Shown here: positions 1 to 9,540 of the stretch, one piece after another
Position numbering within the stretch: the stretch's first letter is position 1
Layout: each line of letters opens with the position of its first letter
DNA from: JBBECJ01 sp963763325
GTDB lineage: Bacteria > Chloroflexota > Chloroflexia > Thermomicrobiales > CFX8
Length of the DNA: 64,000 nt
Assembly (NCBI GenBank): GCA_963763325.1
Contig: CAVXOL010000024.1
Coordinates: forward strand, 558,001-622,000
Direction: 5' to 3'
The notes under the pieces: model-generated
What the model was told of the DNA's origin: nothing
Databases searched by the model: none
What the model saw: the letters and a program-made list of their open reading frames with translations, nothing else
Program-made: the position numbers and the translations under genes

Positions 1-2
1 TT

Positions 3-893
3 GCGAGGGTCGAGCAGACGTTGATGTTGCCGAAGTCCGAGGCACTGATTGCGCTCGCCGGACCAGCAATGAACCTCGTAATCGCGCTGGCGCTGACTCC
101 GCTGGTCGCGATCGTCGTCGCGATCCGACACGTCGACCACCCGATCAGCATCCTGCTCTATGCCAGCGAGATATCGCTGGCCGGCTTTATCCTCTACCTC
201 TGGATCGCCAACCTGCTGCTGGCTGCCTTCAACCTGATACCCGCGTTCCCAATGGATGGTGGCCGTGTCCTCCGAGCTTCGTTGTCGAGGGTCCGTGGGA
301 AGGCCGAGGCGACGCAGACGGCTGTCATCATCGGGTACTGCTTCGCGGCCATCCTGGCCGTTGGCGGTCTGGTGATGGGAGACGTGCTGATGCCGCTTGT
401 CAGCGTCTTCATCGTTGTGACGGCGCAGATGGAAGTGAACTTCGTTCGGATGGAGTCGGCGCTGCGGAGACTGCCGGTTGGTCAGTTCGCCCTGTGGGAA
501 GCTGGCGGCATCCGGCCGGACGCGCCACTGGCGCATGCGATCAACGGTGGACCTCGGGATATCGCCGTCACCCGCGATGGCGCTGTCGTCGGAATGCTTT
601 GGCGACATGACCTGCTGCGCCACCTGAACGGCTCCCACCGCGACCTGTTCGTGCGTGACATCATGGATCGACGCTTCAACGCAGTCGACGTCAGCGACTC
701 CGTTTACGATGTCCACCTCTGGCTGGCAGCCAGCACTCGGCCTGCTGTCCCCGTCGTTGAGAATGGCGTCTATCGCGGAATCTTCACTGGCGAGCGACTC
801 GCGCATGTATACGAACATCTCGACCAGCGTCGGTTCGGTTGGCAGCGTAACCTCGTTGGCGCGATTCAACGGGTGCGGCTCGCCTGGCGCTAG
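3..893 (+). CDS. Site-2 protease (M50) with C-terminal CBS pair, 5'-truncated by window edge
   Basis: This is the C-terminal part of a membrane zinc metalloprotease of the M50/S2P family, which cleaves membrane-embedded substrates. The frame is open from base 3, before the first ATG, so the N-terminus and the HExxH motif lie outside the window. Visible are the conserved LIALAGPAMN segment, several hydrophobic helices, and the second metal motif NLIPAFPMDGGRVLRA, whose Asp is a zinc ligand in this family. After about residue 150 the protein is soluble and resembles two CBS domains (RDIAVTRDGAVVGML; VRDIMDRRFNAVDVSDSV), usually nucleotide-sensing. It is distinct from the smaller M50 protein at 4709-5377, which lacks CBS domains. 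Substrate unknown. Confidence 0.88.
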   Translation, partial: ARVEQTLMLPKSEALIALAGPAMNLVIALALTPLVAIVVAIRHVDHPISILLYASEISLAGFILYLWIANLLLAAFNLIPAFPMDGGRVLRASLSRVRGKAEATQTAVIIGYCFAAILAVGGLVMGDVLMPLVSVFIVVTAQMEVNFVRMESALRRLPVGQFALWEAGGIRPDAPLAHAINGGPRDIAVTRDGAVVGMLWRHDLLRHLNGSHRDLFVRDIMDRRFNAVDVSDSVYDVHLWLAASTRPAVPVVENGVYRGIFTGERLAHVYEHLDQRRFGWQRNLVGAIQRVRLAWR

Positions 894-994
894 GCGACGG
901 TCGGCGCCGGAATAACTCGCTCCTTTCGAACGTTTCAAAGGTCGGCAAGGGGAAGTAGGAATAAGTCTTACTCGTAGAAACCATCGGTTTTCGC

Positions 995-1023
995 TTGCCA
1001 GCCCGTACGAACAGGTGTACGAT
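995..1023 (+). promoter_or_regulatory. Putative sigma-70-type promoter of the Rrf2 regulator/cysteine desulfurase pair
   Basis: A -35 box TTGCCA (995-1000) and a -10 box TACGAT (1018-1023) are separated by 17 bp, about 45 bp upstream of the ATG at 1069. The spacer contains the dyad CGTAC (1004-1008)/GTACG (1017-1021), which could be an autoregulatory site for the Rrf2 protein. The operator role is inference. Confidence 0.5.
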
Positions 1024-1068
1024 TCATCATCGTCCCGCTCCTGCGCGATTGCGAAAGGACGCCGCCGC

Positions 1069-1539
1069 ATGAAGGTTTCCACCCGTGGAGAATATGGGAT
1101 GCGAGCGATGGTTTCGCTGGCACGTGAGTTCGGCAATGGCCCGCTCGCGCTGTCTGGCGTTGCCCACGATTCGTCTGTCCCGGCTGCCTACCTTGAGCAG
1201 TTGCTCGGTACATTGCGGCGTTCCGGCCTGGTCGTCTCTACTCGCGGCGCCCACGGCGGCTATGCGTTGGCACGCGCTCCTCACGAGATTCGGATCGGAG
1301 AGATCTACCGGGTGCTCGAAGGGCCGGTCGCTCCGATGGAATGCGTTTCCGAAGTTGAGCCAGAGGAACAGTGTCCTTTGATCGACGGCTGCGCTACGCG
1401 CGTCGTCTGGCTCAAGGTGCGCGATAGCATTGTTGAAGCTCTCGATTCAACAACCCTGGCCGATCTTCTGAACCAGGACCGTCCCCAACGTGTCCAGCGA
1501 CAACCGGCCGTCGTTGAAGCTGAAGTGCGAGCCATCTAG
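1069..1539 (+). CDS. Rrf2-family transcriptional regulator (IscR/CymR-like)
   Basis: This is a 156-residue winged-helix regulator. The start is the ATG at 1069 (MKVSTRGEYGMRAMVSLA), the canonical Rrf2 N-terminus, not the upstream in-frame codon at 1015; GAAAGGA lies about 10 bp before it. The wing (STRGAHGGYALARAP) is typical. Three cysteines at about residues 92, 102 and 108 match the usual position of the Fe-S ligands of IscR/NsrR-type members, although the first gap of nine residues is long. It sits 38 bp upstream of a cysteine desulfurase, so control of Fe-S cluster or cysteine metabolism is the likely role. It could equally be a cysteine-sensing CymR type. Confidence 0.9.
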   Translation: MKVSTRGEYGMRAMVSLAREFGNGPLALSGVAHDSSVPAAYLEQLLGTLRRSGLVVSTRGAHGGYALARAPHEIRIGEIYRVLEGPVAPMECVSEVEPEEQCPLIDGCATRVVWLKVRDSIVEALDSTTLADLLNQDRPQRVQRQPAVVEAEVRAI

Positions 1540-1577
1540 ACCACTGTTTCCAAGGTAACGTCGGGGGGAGTCTGTCG

Positions 1578-2753
1578 GTGCGTGAGATCGACATCTACCT
1601 CGATCATGCGGCGACGACCCCTGTCGATCCGCGTGTTCTTGAGGTCATGTTGCCGTTCTTCAACGAGCGTTTCGGTAACCCGTCCAGTATCTATACCCTC
1701 GGCCAGGATGCACGAGCTGGACTCGACTGGGCCCGGGGAACGCTCGCAGAACTCCTTGGCTGCCAGGCGCGTGAGCTGGTCATGACGAGCGGCGCGACTG
1801 AATCCAACAACCTCGCCATCAAGGGGGTCGCCTGGTGGCATCGCTTTAACGCTCCTGAACGCGGCAACCACATCGTCGTCTCCGCGATCGAGCACCATGC
1901 CGTCCTACATGCCGCTGAGGCCCTCCGTCCGCACGGTTTCGAGGTAAGCATTGTCGAGCCAGATAGCGACGGCCTCGTTCAGCCTGAGGCTGTCGAAGCA
2001 GCGCTCAGACCAGATACCTGTCTCGTGTCAGTCATGTACGCAAACAACGAGATCGGCACAATCCAACCCATCCGTGATATCGCACAGTTGGCACGAAAGC
2101 GTGGCATCACCATCCACACAGACGCCGTTCAGGCCGCAGGTGTGTTGCCCTTGGTTGTTGACGACCTGGGCGTCGATCTGCTCTCGTTGTCGGCCCACAA
2201 ATTCTACGGCCCCAAGGGCGTCGGACTGCTCTATGTCCGGCGGCGGACGTCAATCGAGTGGCAACAGCACGGTGGCGGTCAGGAAAGTGGTCGGCGAGGT
2301 GGGACCGAGAACGTTCCGCTACTGGTTGGGATGGCAGCCGCACTCGCGTTGGCAACCGACGAACTGGTGGAGAGGACGAACCGGCTCGTCAAGTTACGTA
2401 ACCGACTCATCGAAGGCATTCTCGAGCGGGTCCCAGATGCACGCCTCAACGGTCACTCACAACAGCGGCTGCCAAACAACGTCAACCTGTCGTTTGCAGG
2501 CGTTGAGGGCGAGACGTTGCTCCTGAACCTGGACATGCTCGGTATTGCCGCCAGCAGCGGTTCCGCGTGTTCGACTGGATCGACCGAGCCGTCGCACGTC
2601 TTGACTGCGCTTGGTCTCGGCCCGGATATTGCCCGTGGATCGCTGCGGCTGACACTCGGCAAGGACACGACCGACGTTGAGATCGACCGCACGATCGAGG
2701 CAGTGATCGATACGGTTCAGCGCGTCCGGCAATTGGTCACGACGGCAACATAG
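1578..2753 (+). CDS. iscS: Cysteine desulfurase (class V aminotransferase, IscS/NifS type)
   Basis: This 391-residue PLP enzyme removes sulfur from cysteine for Fe-S clusters, thiolated tRNA and cofactors. The N-terminus IYLDHAATTPVDPRVLE is diagnostic. The PLP-binding region has HTDAVQAAG and SAHKFYGPKG (lysine at about residue 206). The catalytic cysteine lies in SSGSACSTGS (about residue 330), in a long mobile loop as in group I enzymes. The start is a GTG preceded by a G-rich stretch (GGGGGGAG). It follows the Rrf2 regulator closely and is probably co-transcribed. No IscU or MnmA gene is adjacent, so scaffold and tRNA-thiolation roles cannot be separated. Confidence 0.95.
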   Translation: MREIDIYLDHAATTPVDPRVLEVMLPFFNERFGNPSSIYTLGQDARAGLDWARGTLAELLGCQARELVMTSGATESNNLAIKGVAWWHRFNAPERGNHIVVSAIEHHAVLHAAEALRPHGFEVSIVEPDSDGLVQPEAVEAALRPDTCLVSVMYANNEIGTIQPIRDIAQLARKRGITIHTDAVQAAGVLPLVVDDLGVDLLSLSAHKFYGPKGVGLLYVRRRTSIEWQQHGGGQESGRRGGTENVPLLVGMAAALALATDELVERTNRLVKLRNRLIEGILERVPDARLNGHSQQRLPNNVNLSFAGVEGETLLLNLDMLGIAASSGSACSTGSTEPSHVLTALGLGPDIARGSLRLTLGKDTTDVEIDRTIEAVIDTVQRVRQLVTTAT

Positions 2754-2843
2754 CCAGCCTTGTCTCAGGATGTCCTCGCTCCTCGATCATGGACTCATCA
2801 GGACAACGAGAGGTATCGTCTTCGGTTAATGATGGACGAAGAT

Positions 2844-3383
2844 TCAGTCGCTCAGCGGCGGCAACTCGTCCAACGACGTCAGGCCGAAGAATTGCAGGAA
2901 CCCTGTCGTCGTGCCGTATTCGACCGGATTGCCGGGTGTCGAACGGCGTCCACGAGACTCGATCAATTCCCGAGCTACTAATGTGGCGAGGACTCCACTC
3001 GAATCAACACCCCGGACAGCCTCGATTTCGGAGCGCGTGACCGGCTGCCGGTATGCAACCAGAGCCAATGTCTCCAGCGCTGCGCTGGAGAGCTTGACCG
3101 TTCTCTCCATCCCAAGGAGCCGCGCGATCGGCTGTCCGAATTGCGGAGCTGAGACGAGTTGGACAGTGTCACCAGCACGTTGCAGCAGGACCCCACGCCC
3201 GCCATCGCGCAACTGCCGGTCGAGTGCGTCGAGTCCACGCCTGACATCCGCCAGGCTCCACCCGAGGGCTGCCGCCAGCGTCGCGATCTCTTCTGCGCTG
3301 CCGGCGGCAAAGAGGAGTGCTTCGATCGCGGCAGCGGCCTCCTCCGGAGACTCGACGCTGAAGTCGAGTGATGGCTGGCTCAT
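2844..3383 (-). CDS. scpB: Segregation and condensation protein B
   Basis: This 179-residue subunit of the SMC-ScpAB condensin organises and segregates chromosomes. It shows the two winged-helix modules typical of the family: IEALLFAAGSAEEIATLAAALG at the N-terminus, and LVAYRQPVTRSEIEAVRGVD followed by VEYGTTTGFLQFFGL near the C-terminus. Its start codon overlaps the scpA stop by 4 bp, indicating translational coupling. It is the last gene of the M50-HD-scpA-scpB unit and converges on the cysteine desulfurase gene. Length is normal for the family. Confidence 0.95.
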   Translation of the reverse strand: MSQPSLDFSVESPEEAAAAIEALLFAAGSAEEIATLAAALGWSLADVRRGLDALDRQLRDGGRGVLLQRAGDTVQLVSAPQFGQPIARLLGMERTVKLSSAALETLALVAYRQPVTRSEIEAVRGVDSSGVLATLVARELIESRGRRSTPGNPVEYGTTTGFLQFFGLTSLDELPPLSD

Positions 3384-4129
3384 GCGTCTCCACCCGCGAC
3401 CGGCGCTCCACCATCAGGCATCACATGAATGTCCGCGAAGAGTCCGTCCTGCTCGACATGTACTTCCCCTCGCCGCCAGAGTGCCAGCAGCGCGATGAAC
3501 CCGATGATGATCTCATCACGATCGTCTGACCCAACCATGTCATGGAATCTGGCACCACCCCGGATGCGCGACACCCGATGGCGTAGTCTGTCAAGCATTT
3601 CTCCGATCGTCACGACTCGCCGAAGCGAGACCACTTCCGGCGCGACACGAACACGCGCGAGCGTCCTCAGGAGTGCTCGCCGGAGATGCCCGATGGGCGG
3701 CGGGACGAGCACGATCCTCGGCGGAGGCTGGTCGCTCACTGGAGGTCGACCGAATGTTCGCATTCCGGCCACCTCGAGTGATCGGAAAGATTCAGCCGCA
3801 TTCCTGGCACGTTGGTACTCACGAAGCTGCTGGGCCAGATCGTCGACGTCCGGCTCCTGCTCGACAATCTCAGGTTTCGGCAGCATCGCACGCGATTTCA
3901 GGACAAGCAAACGAGCCGCGACTCCTGCGAATTCCGCCAGGAGAGCCGGCGGCGCATCGTCAAGGCCCGAAATGTACGTCAGGAAGCCGTCTGTCACCGT
4001 TACCAGCGAGAGGTCCGATATCTCGAGGCGCTCCCTTTCGATCAATCCCAGCAGGACATCGAGCGGCCCCTCAAACGATGGGAGCCGTAGCTGGTAGTTT
4101 GCCAGTGTCGGTCCGACGCTGGTGTTCAT
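3380..4129 (-). CDS. scpA: Segregation and condensation protein A
   Basis: This 249-residue kleisin bridges the SMC heads together with ScpB. The N-terminal signature YQLRLPSFEGPLDVLLGLIERERLEI and the segment VAARLLVLKSRAMLPKP identify the family. The C-terminal winged helix (FIALLALWRRGEVHVEQDGLFADI) is complete. I prefer the start at 4129 (MNTSVGPTL) over an upstream in-frame codon because it places the kleisin motif near the N-terminus and leaves a 13-bp gap to the HD gene. It overlaps scpB by 4 bp. Confidence 0.95.
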   Translation of the reverse strand: MNTSVGPTLANYQLRLPSFEGPLDVLLGLIERERLEISDLSLVTVTDGFLTYISGLDDAPPALLAEFAGVAARLLVLKSRAMLPKPEIVEQEPDVDDLAQQLREYQRARNAAESFRSLEVAGMRTFGRPPVSDQPPPRIVLVPPPIGHLRRALLRTLARVRVAPEVVSLRRVVTIGEMLDRLRHRVSRIRGGARFHDMVGSDDRDEIIIGFIALLALWRRGEVHVEQDGLFADIHVMPDGGAPVAGGDA

Positions 4130-4142
4130 CACCGTTTCCTCA

Positions 4143-4709
4143 TTATCGAATCGCCGCATTGTCGGCGGTAATCAGCGCCAGCAGGAGTGGGTCAGCATGA
4201 GTGTCCTGGTCAGCGTGCGAGGCGATCAGCGCGCAGCATCGTTCCGACGCACCGGCACCAGCAGCTAGCGCAGCGCCAACTTCGGCGTGACGAAGGCTCA
4301 GCCAGAGGCCATGGCGGAACCAGCCACTGTCATCGGCCAACCGTACAAGCAGTCCCGGTGCGAGCCATCCCAACAAGACGTGGGCTGCACGGTGGAGCGG
4401 AGTGACCCGGCCACGCTCGTCCGCCTTACCGACATCGTGGAGTAACGAAGCTCGGAGTAAATCCGGATTGTCGTGTCCAGACGAAACCAGTAGCGTGTAG
4501 ACACGCAGGTGGTGCGCACGATCGAATGGAGTCAGTCGTGACATCAGTTCCCACTGTTCGTCCGACGCCAGTAACCGCTGTAACTGCGCGTCGACAGCGG
4601 GGTCGGATTTGCTCTGCAGCGTGTGAGCGAACTGCCGGATTCGCCAGAGCGCACCGTTCAATCTGCCACGACGTGGACGAGTTTTTGGCATTGCATATGT
4701 CATCGGCAT
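4143..4709 (-). CDS. HD-domain hydrolase
   Basis: This 188-residue protein has an HD metal-dependent phosphohydrolase core: HH at about residues 66-67, LLHDVGKAD (HD at 91-92), then RHAEVGAALA and IASHAD, which supply further histidine ligands, and a terminal ITADNAA. Such small stand-alone HD proteins often act on nucleotides or cyclic nucleotides; the substrate cannot be read from the sequence. The ATG overlaps the stop of the upstream M50 gene by one base (TGATG), so the two are probably translationally coupled. A TTG one codon upstream is the alternative start. Confidence 0.8.
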   Translation of the reverse strand: MPMTYAMPKTRPRRGRLNGALWRIRQFAHTLQSKSDPAVDAQLQRLLASDEQWELMSRLTPFDRAHHLRVYTLLVSSGHDNPDLLRASLLHDVGKADERGRVTPLHRAAHVLLGWLAPGLLVRLADDSGWFRHGLWLSLRHAEVGAALAAGAGASERCCALIASHADQDTHADPLLLALITADNAAIR

Positions 4710-5377
4710 CAAAAGAGTGTCGATCCGACAATCGTCGATTGCAGGAAGTCAAAGACTGGGAAGTACATCGTCCCGATGATGTCACGTCCACCGCGCGCGA
4801 ACTGGCGGTTGACCAGGATCAGGACGAGCAGAGCGGCGAATGCATACTGCTCCATTCGCGCGAAGTAGGGATACCAGAAGTTCGGAAGGAATCCGGCCAG
4901 AATCTTCGACCCATCCAGTGGCGGCAGCGGGATCATGTTGAAGGCTGCCAGTAGCAGGTTCACGAAAATGAACTGCTCAACGAGTACGGCACCGAATCCG
5001 GTTGGCTCGATCCCTCCGAAACGGATTGGTATGACTACCAGTGTCGCCATGATGACGTTTGACAGCGGCCCGGCAGCGGCGGTGATCGCCATTCCCGACT
5101 TGTGACCGCGCACCAGATTCGGGTTAACTGGTACCGGCTTGCCCCAACCGAACGCCGGCCAGCCAATCGCGATCATCATCATTCCCAAAAACCCGACTGG
5201 ATCGAAGTGCGCAACAGGATTGAGCGTGATCCGGCCGAGCCGAGCTGCGGTTGGATCACCAAGCTGGTAAGCGGACCAGGCGTGCGCGAACTCGTGGACT
5301 GTCACCGCCACGATCAGGGTAATAATTCTGGCAAGTATGACATCGCTATCGAGAGAGCTACCATACATCGAGGACAC
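4709..5377 (-). CDS. Site-2 protease family membrane metallopeptidase (M50, YwhC-like)
   Basis: This is a 222-residue integral membrane zinc protease. The catalytic HEFAH is at residues 28-32 within the first membrane segment, and the distal metal motif FNMIPLPPLDGSK is near residue 150. The conserved GRITLNPVAHFDPVG and AAAGPLSN segments place it with the short, PDZ-less M50 proteins that commonly precede scpA/scpB in Gram-positive and Chloroflexota genomes. It is the first gene of a four-gene minus-strand unit. Its physiological substrate is not known. It is intact, unlike the ABC ATPase genes upstream. Confidence 0.93.
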   Translation of the reverse strand: MSSMYGSSLDSDVILARIITLIVAVTVHEFAHAWSAYQLGDPTAARLGRITLNPVAHFDPVGFLGMMMIAIGWPAFGWGKPVPVNPNLVRGHKSGMAITAAAGPLSNVIMATLVVIPIRFGGIEPTGFGAVLVEQFIFVNLLLAAFNMIPLPPLDGSKILAGFLPNFWYPYFARMEQYAFAALLVLILVNRQFARGGRDIIGTMYFPVFDFLQSTIVGSTLF

Positions 5378-5464
5378 GTTCCTTCAGGACATGATCAATC
5401 ATGACCTGAGTAAACAACAACCCAACTGAATTGTGCAGGAGGAGATACAAGCGTCACACAGCAC

Positions 5465-5497
5465 GACGGCCGGGAACGAATGTTCCGCGGCCGCCGT
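5465..5497 (-). terminator. GC-rich hairpin downstream of the OppF-lamin-tail gene
   Basis: The core GGAAC-gaat-GTTCC is extended by GGCCG/CGGCC and ACGGC/GCCGT pairing with small bulges. It lies in the 156-bp gap between the end of the ABC ATPase gene (5534) and the start of the M50 gene (5377). No U-run follows, so rho-independent activity is uncertain; it may instead be an mRNA 3'-end stabiliser. Confidence 0.45.
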
Positions 5498-5533
5498 GTC
5501 TACGTGCTTGTCATCTGATCATCGCGACGCCGA

Positions 5534-7076
<1,543 letters not shown>

Positions 7077-7079
7077 GTG

Positions 7080-8077
7080 CTAAACCCTCGGCCCTTCCTT
7101 GCTGACTTCCTCCCAGAACCAGCATGCCGAGCGGTGGTCCGCGTTCACGTCGAGCAGCGGTGGATTCTGCTGCTCACACTTCTCGCGCGCGAAGTCGCAA
7201 CGCGGAAGGAACGGGCACATGTCCGGCAGGTCGATGAGGTCGGGTGGCATACCACGAATTGGATCAAGCTTGGTCTTGTCAGCCGCGTCGAGACGCGGGA
7301 TCGAGTTCAGCAGGCCAACGGTGTACGGGTGCCGCGGATTGGCGAACAGTTCCTCGGTTCCGGCGGTCTCGACGATGTGTCCGGCGTACATGACGTTGAC
7401 ACGGTCGGTCATGCCGGCCACGACACCGAGGTCGTGGGTGATCAGCATCAGCGCCGTGTTGTGCTCGGTCTGGAGGATGCGCATCAGGTCCAGGATCTGC
7501 GCCTGAATCGTCACGTCGAGCGCCGTCGTCGGCTCGTCGGCGATCAGCAGCTTCGGGTTACACGAGAGCGCCATCGCGATCATCACGCGCTGGCGCATAC
7601 CGCCGGAGAACTGGTGCGGATACTGATCAACACGCTGCTCGGCGTTCGGGATACCGACCATGTTGCAGCAATTCAATCGCGCGCTGGCGCGACTGACGAC
7701 TTGCTCATCCCGAGATGCAGCTCGAGCGTCTCGCCGATCTGCCGATTGAGTTGAGAGACCGGGTTAAGCGAGGTCATCGGGTCCTGGAAGATCATCGCGA
7801 TCTTGTTGCCCCGGACGCTGCGCATTTCCTCGTCGCTCATCGTGAGGATGTCTTCGCCCTCGAAGTTGACCGAACCGTTCACAATTCGGCCCGGTGGCGA
7901 CGGGATCAGCCGCATGATCGACATGGCCGTGATGCTCTTGCCGCACCCGGATTCACCCACAATACCGAGCGTTTCGCCCGGCTTGATGTGGAACGACACG
8001 TCATCGACCGCTCGCACGACCCCGTCCTGTGTGAAGAACTGAGTCTTCAGGTTCTTCACGTCAAGTAGCGGTTCCAT
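7080..8077 (-). CDS. oppD: Oligopeptide ABC transporter ATPase (OppD/DppD type); two close frameshifts
   Basis: This ATPase of about 332 residues would pair with the neighbouring OppF to power peptide import. The start at 8077 (MEPLLDVKNLKTQFF) has a good ribosome site (AAGGAG) 6 bp upstream. Walker A GESGCGKS is at 41-48, followed by FQDPMTSLNPV, signature FSGGMRQRV, Walker B LLIADEPTTALD, and the cysteine-rich peptide-transporter tail MCPFLPRCDFAREKC. Between about 7672 and 7700 the reading frame changes twice: LGMSKSS, then RQRAIELL, then MVGIPNAEQRV lie in three different frames, consistent with two single-base insertions. The promoter is at 8278-8308. Confidence 0.88.
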
Positions 8078-8196
8078 CCCTGCTCCTTCGCCTCCCGCGT
8101 CAATTCCCCCGTGGAACCGGTTTCGCGCCCAATCACTCTGACTCATCACCCCATACGCCTCACACGATCCCGCCCCCTGCTGCGGTATGCGCGTGT

Positions 8197-8213
8197 CCGG
8201 CCCACTGGGCCGG
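8197..8213 (-). promoter_or_regulatory. Perfect GC hairpin in the leader of the minus-strand oppD-oppF unit
   Basis: CCGGCCC-act-GGGCCGG is a perfect 7-bp stem with a 3-nt loop. It lies between the proposed promoter (8278-8308) and the oppD start (8077), that is, within a leader of about 190 nt. No anti-terminator partner is obvious. The sequence between 8078 and 8370 holds no other gene that I can see. Confidence 0.4.
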
Positions 8214-8277
8214 CGCTGATGTGTTCGTTCAATCTACGTCTGGGCTGCCGAATCTGGACTGATATGGCGTCGAGCCG

Positions 8278-8308
8278 AGTATAGCATGGGTCCAAAAATA
8301 CTGGTCAA
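8278..8308 (-). promoter_or_regulatory. Putative promoter of oppD-oppF (minus strand)
   Basis: On the minus strand TTGACC (8303-8308) is followed after 19 bp by TATACT (8278-8283), with TGC immediately before it, giving an extended -10 (TGCTATACT). The 19-bp spacer is long, but an extended -10 can compensate. Confidence 0.5.
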
Positions 8309-8370
8309 ACATGTTGCATTCCGAACACCGTGAACGCTCACGGCGCAGAATACCATCAGTGACTCCGACA

Positions 8371-9321
8371 CTACACCTGGCCGAACCGGCACCTTCGTCA
8401 GCAGATGCTGCGTACTTGGAATCCTGTCGCCACGCACGCAGGCAAAGAAGATATCCTGCATCGTCGCTCGTGATCTCTCCACGCTCGCCGTCGCCGACCG
8501 GGCGGCCATCGACGTTGCCGATCGGCCGCTACCTGGGCACCGGTCCCGCAAAAGAACGCTTCGTCGGCAACGTAGAGTTCCGAGCGGTCGATCTCGCGCT
8601 CTTCGACCGGGATACCGGCATCGCGCGCGAACATGAACACCGAACGCCGGGTGATCCCTTCCAGAATGTCGCTTGTAACTGGGGCTGGTGATCAACGTGC
8701 CGTTGCGGACGATGAAGAGATTGGCTCCGCTGCCTTCGGCGATCTTGCCGGCAGTGTTGAGCATGATCGCGTCGTCATAGCCAGCCTCTTCAGCCTGATC
8801 TTTAGCGAGACTTGAGTTGATGTAGCCGCCGGTGATCTTGCCCCGGCTCGGGATGATGTTGTCCGCGATCCTCACCCACGACGAGACGATGACTCGCAAT
8901 GGTGTGTCCATCGCGAAGTAGTCACCGAAAGCGATGATGTAGATGGCGATATCGTCGCGGATCCCATTCAGGCGCGGCGTCAGTTCGATGCCAGCCTTAT
9001 AGATGAATGGCCGGATGTAAATGTTTGATCGCGGGTTGTTCGCTGGCGACAAGTTCCTCGAATGACCGTTCGCGAGGCTCTCCGCATCGACGTTCAGCTT
9101 TGAGCGCAGAATCCGCGCTGCTGTTCATCAGTCGCCGGGTGTGGTCGGGCAGGCGAAAGATGTTGATCGATTCTTCGGAGACATCAAGATACCCGCGGAT
9201 TCCACCGAATGCGCCGGTTCCATACTGAAGCGCGTGCGTTGCGATGCTGATCTTCGCCTCGTCCGAGGGAACGAACTCGCCCCTCGAAGTATGCGTACGG
9301 CTGAAGTGGAATTTCGGCCAC
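8371..9321 (-). CDS. ilvE: Branched-chain amino acid aminotransferase (fold-type IV), multiply frameshifted
   Basis: The fragments of a BCAT of about 315 residues lie in order in different frames: AEIPLQPYAYFEG, then ISIATHALQYGTGAFGGIRGYLD, NIYIRPFIYKAGIELTPRLNG, the PLP-lysine region RGKITGGYINSSLAKDQA, EGSGANLFIVRNGTLITSP, FARDAGIPVEEREIDRSEL, YVADEAFFCGTGAQVA and DIFFACVRGD. At least five frame changes are needed. The GTG at 9321 preceded by AGGGAGAGG is the best start. The 3' end is uncertain; a TAG at 8371 in one frame is the nearest plausible stop. It reversibly transaminates Leu, Ile and Val. A second, intact paralogue is at 25540. Confidence 0.8.
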
Positions 9322-9443
9322 GACCCTCTCCCTCTGTTGAGTTGCCGGTGTACCCGAATGGAACCTGACACTCGATGCGACAAACTGACGGGCGGTACGC
9401 TCCACCGGAGTCACGATCCTCGTTACGTTCCGAAGACGCGCGC

Positions 9444-9452
9444 ATTCTAGCA
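9444..9452 (-). promoter_or_regulatory. Putative extended -10 element upstream of ilvE (minus strand)
   Basis: The minus strand reads TGCTAGAAT, a TGn-extended -10, about 125 bp upstream of the GTG at 9321. No good -35 is seen. It is back to back with the dprA promoter in the divergent region. Confidence 0.4.
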
Positions 9453-9484
9453 CAGCATTTTTTCGATTCCGTTGCCGGAAAGCG

Positions 9485-9514
9485 TTGACGTTTGTTATCC
9501 CCCCTCCGTATAAC
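9485..9514 (+). promoter_or_regulatory. Putative promoter of dprA
   Basis: TTGACG (9485-9490) and TATAAC (9509-9514) are separated by 18 bp, giving a start of transcription around 9521, only about 20 bp before the TTG start codon. Confidence 0.6.
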
Positions 9515-9540
9515 TGCCCGGCTCAAAGAGAGGATCGACG

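Noticed and set aside
9322..9440. A T-box riboswitch in the ilvE leader (GGTGG...ACCGC near 9398-9415)
   Set aside because: The conserved T-box core would read GGTGGnACCGC without the extra bases seen here, and no specifier stem or terminator pair is visible in the leader of about 115 nt.
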